Program-made: the position numbers and the translations under genes
Notes under the pieces: generated by a model
The model's database searches: none
The model's input: only the letters and a program-made list of their open reading frames with translations
What the model was told of the DNA's origin: nothing
Part shown: one piece after another, positions 61,854-64,000 of the stretch
Layout of the letters: each line of letters starts with the position of its first letter
Position numbering within the stretch: the first letter of the stretch is position 1
Assembly (NCBI GenBank): GCA_002399405.1
Contig: DHDP01000019.1
Coordinates: 310,001 to 374,000, forward strand
DNA length: 64,000 nt
DNA from: Treponema sp. UBA4873
Lineage (GTDB): Bacteria > Spirochaetota > Spirochaetia > Treponematales > Treponemataceae
Reading direction: 5' to 3'

Positions 61854-63605
61854 TTATCGCTTGTTTCCGAAAAAGTATTCGCCGCTTTCCGCATCGTTGT
61901 TTGCGTCTATCGTTGTGAATGTCAGCGTTTTCCGCGGACCTCTTCCTCTGCGCGCCCAGTCAGTCGCACGCAGAACGTATCCGGTGAACGTCCCGAGGTT
62001 TTTACCGTCCGCTTTCGTAAGCGAAATCGTAACCGTATAGCCGTCGTCGACCGAAACGCGCCACGTCCCTTTGTATTTCTTTCCTCCGATCGTACCGTCG
62101 GCGTTGAGCGTCATTTCGGCCGATTCGGCGGGCACTCCGTCGAAAGCGTTGCAATCGACGGGACTTCCGCCGTACGGTGTGTATGTCCGCGTCCCCGAAC
62201 CACGCGACGTGAGAATCGAGTCGTACGTACCTGCAATTTCCTCCGCCGTGAGAGGAAAGAGACGCTCGTCGCTGCCGTTGTAATCGTTGTAATACTCGTT
62301 CTGATTGAGCACAGGCCAGCCGTCGGAAGTAAAGAACATCTGACGGATCTGCAGGTAAAAATAATAACCCGGCAGGAAATTCGTGCGTGAATGGCTGGCG
62401 AAAAGTATTTTTCCGTCCTGTGATCTGAGAATCGATTCGCCTCCGGGACATCTCCAGCTGAGTTCGTCTTTTACCGCCGACGCGCCGATTATCTTGCTTC
62501 CGTATGCGTGATAAGCGGCCGCAATCCCCGGCATGGTGAATTTCATATCGTCCCCGGACGCGTCAAGATACGGCCCCGTCAGTAATTTGCTCCGCCCGAC
62601 GCCGACACGATAGTCGTTATTGAGATCGCCCATGGAAACAAAAATATAATAATATCCCGTATTTTTGTTATAAATAACCTGAGCTCCTTCGAACGCCGCA
62701 CCGGCACCTCCTGCAATCAGTGTGCCGAAAGCTCCGTCGACGGTGTCTGCAGGCGCATCAAGTTCATTGCCGGCCGCATCCACAGGCTTGAGCGACACAG
62801 CGTCGACGTACATGAGCGCTATGCCGCCTTTCCATGAACCGTATGTAACCGCATAGCAGTCGTTGTTTCCTATTTTGACCGTCTCCAGACTGCCGTCGGA
62901 AACATCGCTTACGAATTCGGGGTCGATGGCGCCGAATCCGCCGTTCCACGAAGCAGAACCGGAATTCTCCGCGTCGAGTGTTTTATACGAAGCGGTATTC
63001 TTTGTCTTACTGCTGCTCCAAGCGTAGCGCACAAGCACCGACTGCGCGTACGACACGCCGAGCGCCGATAATTTTTCCGCAATCACCGGCTCCTTCGACG
63101 CGGCAGTCACCGCGGGGTAGAACGGTCCCGTCGGTCCGGAAGCTATCGCGAGCGCAATGCATGCAGTCGGCTGACCGGGTGTGATGCTGTCGGTGATAAC
63201 GCCGTGGAACATATAATACAGGCCGTTCTGTTTTATGACAGTCGGCGCCCACGTAGTCGCGGAAGCTGCGTTCTGCCCGACCCACGAAAGAAAATCCTTG
63301 TCCCAGTTGCCCTGCAAAGCGGATTTTGCGCTGCATTCCCAATGTACGAGGTCCTTCGACGTACGCACCTGTAAGCCGGGCTTATGAACATTTCCCATCG
63401 ATGCATCGGTGGAATATACGTAATACGTGCCGTCGTCGTCCTGAAACAGTTTCGGGTCGTGACAATTAAGCGCGCCCCACGAAGCCTGATTCCCGCCGCT
63501 GAGTCCGTTATATTTATTGTACACATATGCGTCGACATCGCGTTCCGCAGCCGGCAGTACAGTGCAGCACAGACAGGCTGCAATACCGATTATTATTTTT
63601 CTCAT
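61854..63605 (-). CDS. Secreted GH43-type arabinan-active glycosidase
   Basis: A 583-residue exported protein. The signal is MRKIIIGIAACLCCTVLPAA. The propeller begins LNCHDPKLFQDDDGTYYVYS (catalytic base Asp); WAPTVIKQNGLYYMFH and a late LSWRCPGGESILRSQDGK follow. The C-terminal part (SAEMTLNADGTIGGKKYKGT) is a lipocalin-like beta domain common in arabinan endo-1,5-alpha-L-arabinanases. GGAGGA in the upstream gene's end sets the start at 63605. It follows the upstream gene after 1 bp. Confidence 0.85.
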   Translation of the reverse strand: MRKIIIGIAACLCCTVLPAAERDVDAYVYNKYNGLSGGNQASWGALNCHDPKLFQDDDGTYYVYSTDASMGNVHKPGLQVRTSKDLVHWECSAKSALQGNWDKDFLSWVGQNAASATTWAPTVIKQNGLYYMFHGVITDSITPGQPTACIALAIASGPTGPFYPAVTAASKEPVIAEKLSALGVSYAQSVLVRYAWSSSKTKNTASYKTLDAENSGSASWNGGFGAIDPEFVSDVSDGSLETVKIGNNDCYAVTYGSWKGGIALMYVDAVSLKPVDAAGNELDAPADTVDGAFGTLIAGGAGAAFEGAQVIYNKNTGYYYIFVSMGDLNNDYRVGVGRSKLLTGPYLDASGDDMKFTMPGIAAAYHAYGSKIIGASAVKDELSWRCPGGESILRSQDGKILFASHSRTNFLPGYYFYLQIRQMFFTSDGWPVLNQNEYYNDYNGSDERLFPLTAEEIAGTYDSILTSRGSGTRTYTPYGGSPVDCNAFDGVPAESAEMTLNADGTIGGKKYKGTWRVSVDDGYTVTISLTKADGKNLGTFTGYVLRATDWARRGRGPRKTLTFTTIDANNDAESGEYFFGNKR

Positions 63606-63606
63606 G

Positions 63607-64000
63607 TTATTCCTCCGTCGCCGACCCGGTCGGCGTTTGCCCGCTTGCGGCTGCCACAGCCTCATCCGAAAGTCTGTCGCACAACTGCCGGGCCTGTTCT
63701 TTCGTCATAAAAATATACGTCGTCTGCAGGTCTTCATCGTTTGAAGTAGTAACCTGATACCTGCTGTTCTTCGTTTCCCACACGGTAAGCGTAAAATACG
63801 GGGATTTGTTCTTGAACATATATCCCATCTGCACATTCGTATCCGCATAATTCGAAGCTGTCTGTGCGAACACCCCCCATTCCATGCGGCACGGATATTG
63901 ACCGTACACTTTGTACGATTCCTTTGTCTTTCTGCTCAGCGTTTTGTCGTCAAAATCGGCAAGATACTGCTTCACTGAATCCGCAAGCGCACGACGCGTC
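63607..64000 (-). CDS. Hypothetical protein, 5' end outside the window
   Basis: The frame ends at TAA (63607-63609) and is open to the right edge: ahead of a GTG at 63975 it continues upstream as TRRALADS without a stop, so the start probably lies beyond 64000. The visible 130 residues, SYKVYGQYPCRMEWGVFAQT and GYMFKNKSPYFTLTVWETKN, look like a small beta-rich domain and end in a low-complexity Thr/Gly/Ala tail. Not recognised. It is in an operon with the GH43 gene. Confidence 0.6.
   Translation of the reverse strand, partial: TRRALADSVKQYLADFDDKTLSRKTKESYKVYGQYPCRMEWGVFAQTASNYADTNVQMGYMFKNKSPYFTLTVWETKNSRYQVTTSNDEDLQTTYIFMTKEQARQLCDRLSDEAVAAASGQTPTGSATEE

Overview
The window reads as chromosomal DNA of a fermentative, plant-polysaccharide-degrading Gram-negative anaerobe, most likely a Treponema-type spirochaete. 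That placement is inference: it rests on the lipoprotein-type solute-binding proteins, the SUMF1-like protein, the YtfQRT-YjfF-type transporter, the YesM/YesN sensor pair and the lack of SusC/SusD genes, not on a marker gene. Most of the window is GC-balanced. The stretch 31.7-46.9 kb is visibly more AT-rich and holds the mobile DNA.

Layout. 0-6.8 kb: housekeeping genes (SEC-C protein, SUMF1-like, HAD hydrolase, cytidylate kinase-like, EttA, ferredoxin-type aldo/keto reductase, PhoH/PIN ATPase). 6.9-22.1 kb: a glucuronoxylan/aldouronate locus with an Lpl-type ABC transporter, AraC regulator, GH67 alpha-glucuronidase, SGNH esterase, GH2 enzyme, UxaC, UxuA and UxuB. 22.2-27.9 kb: a LacI-controlled oligosaccharide ABC transporter with a GH43-CBM6 enzyme. 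27.9-34.4 kb: a glycosyltransferase, divergent znuCB/znuA, an esterase and a C69 dipeptidase. 34.5-38.3 kb: decayed DNA, namely palindromic repeats, a type I restriction locus collapsed to an hsdR-hsdS scar plus rhuM, and a dead integrase. 38.3-47.0 kb: an integrated element of about 8.65 kb in a tRNA-Ala(GGC) gene, with 47-bp direct repeats, integrase, excisionase, prim-pol, RepA-type ATPase, an iteron-like cluster and an AT-rich cargo (TerB_N protein, XRE regulator, zinc-ribbon membrane protein, lipoprotein). 47.1-64 kb: a furanose/arabinan/galactoside locus with a YtfQRT-YjfF-type transporter, a stand-alone binding lipoprotein with histidine kinase and response regulator, GH27, AraC, GH127 and GH43.

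How the genes work together. In the hexuronate locus aldouronates would be imported, trimmed by GH67 and esterase, and glucuronate channelled through UxaC, UxuB and UxuA towards 2-keto-3-deoxygluconate. Four transcription units of this locus share one promoter module (TGCAAT-N7-GCAA-N6-CTATGG). The right-hand locus would release arabinofuranose and galactose from side chains and import them, with sensing by the lipoprotein/kinase/regulator set.

Two patterns cut across the annotation. Ten genes have a sigma70-type -10 hexamer ending 6-9 nt before the start codon and no Shine-Dalgarno sequence, which suggests leaderless mRNAs. The island contains replication and integration genes but no capsid, packaging or relaxase gene, so it resembles a phage satellite or a minimal mobilizable element.
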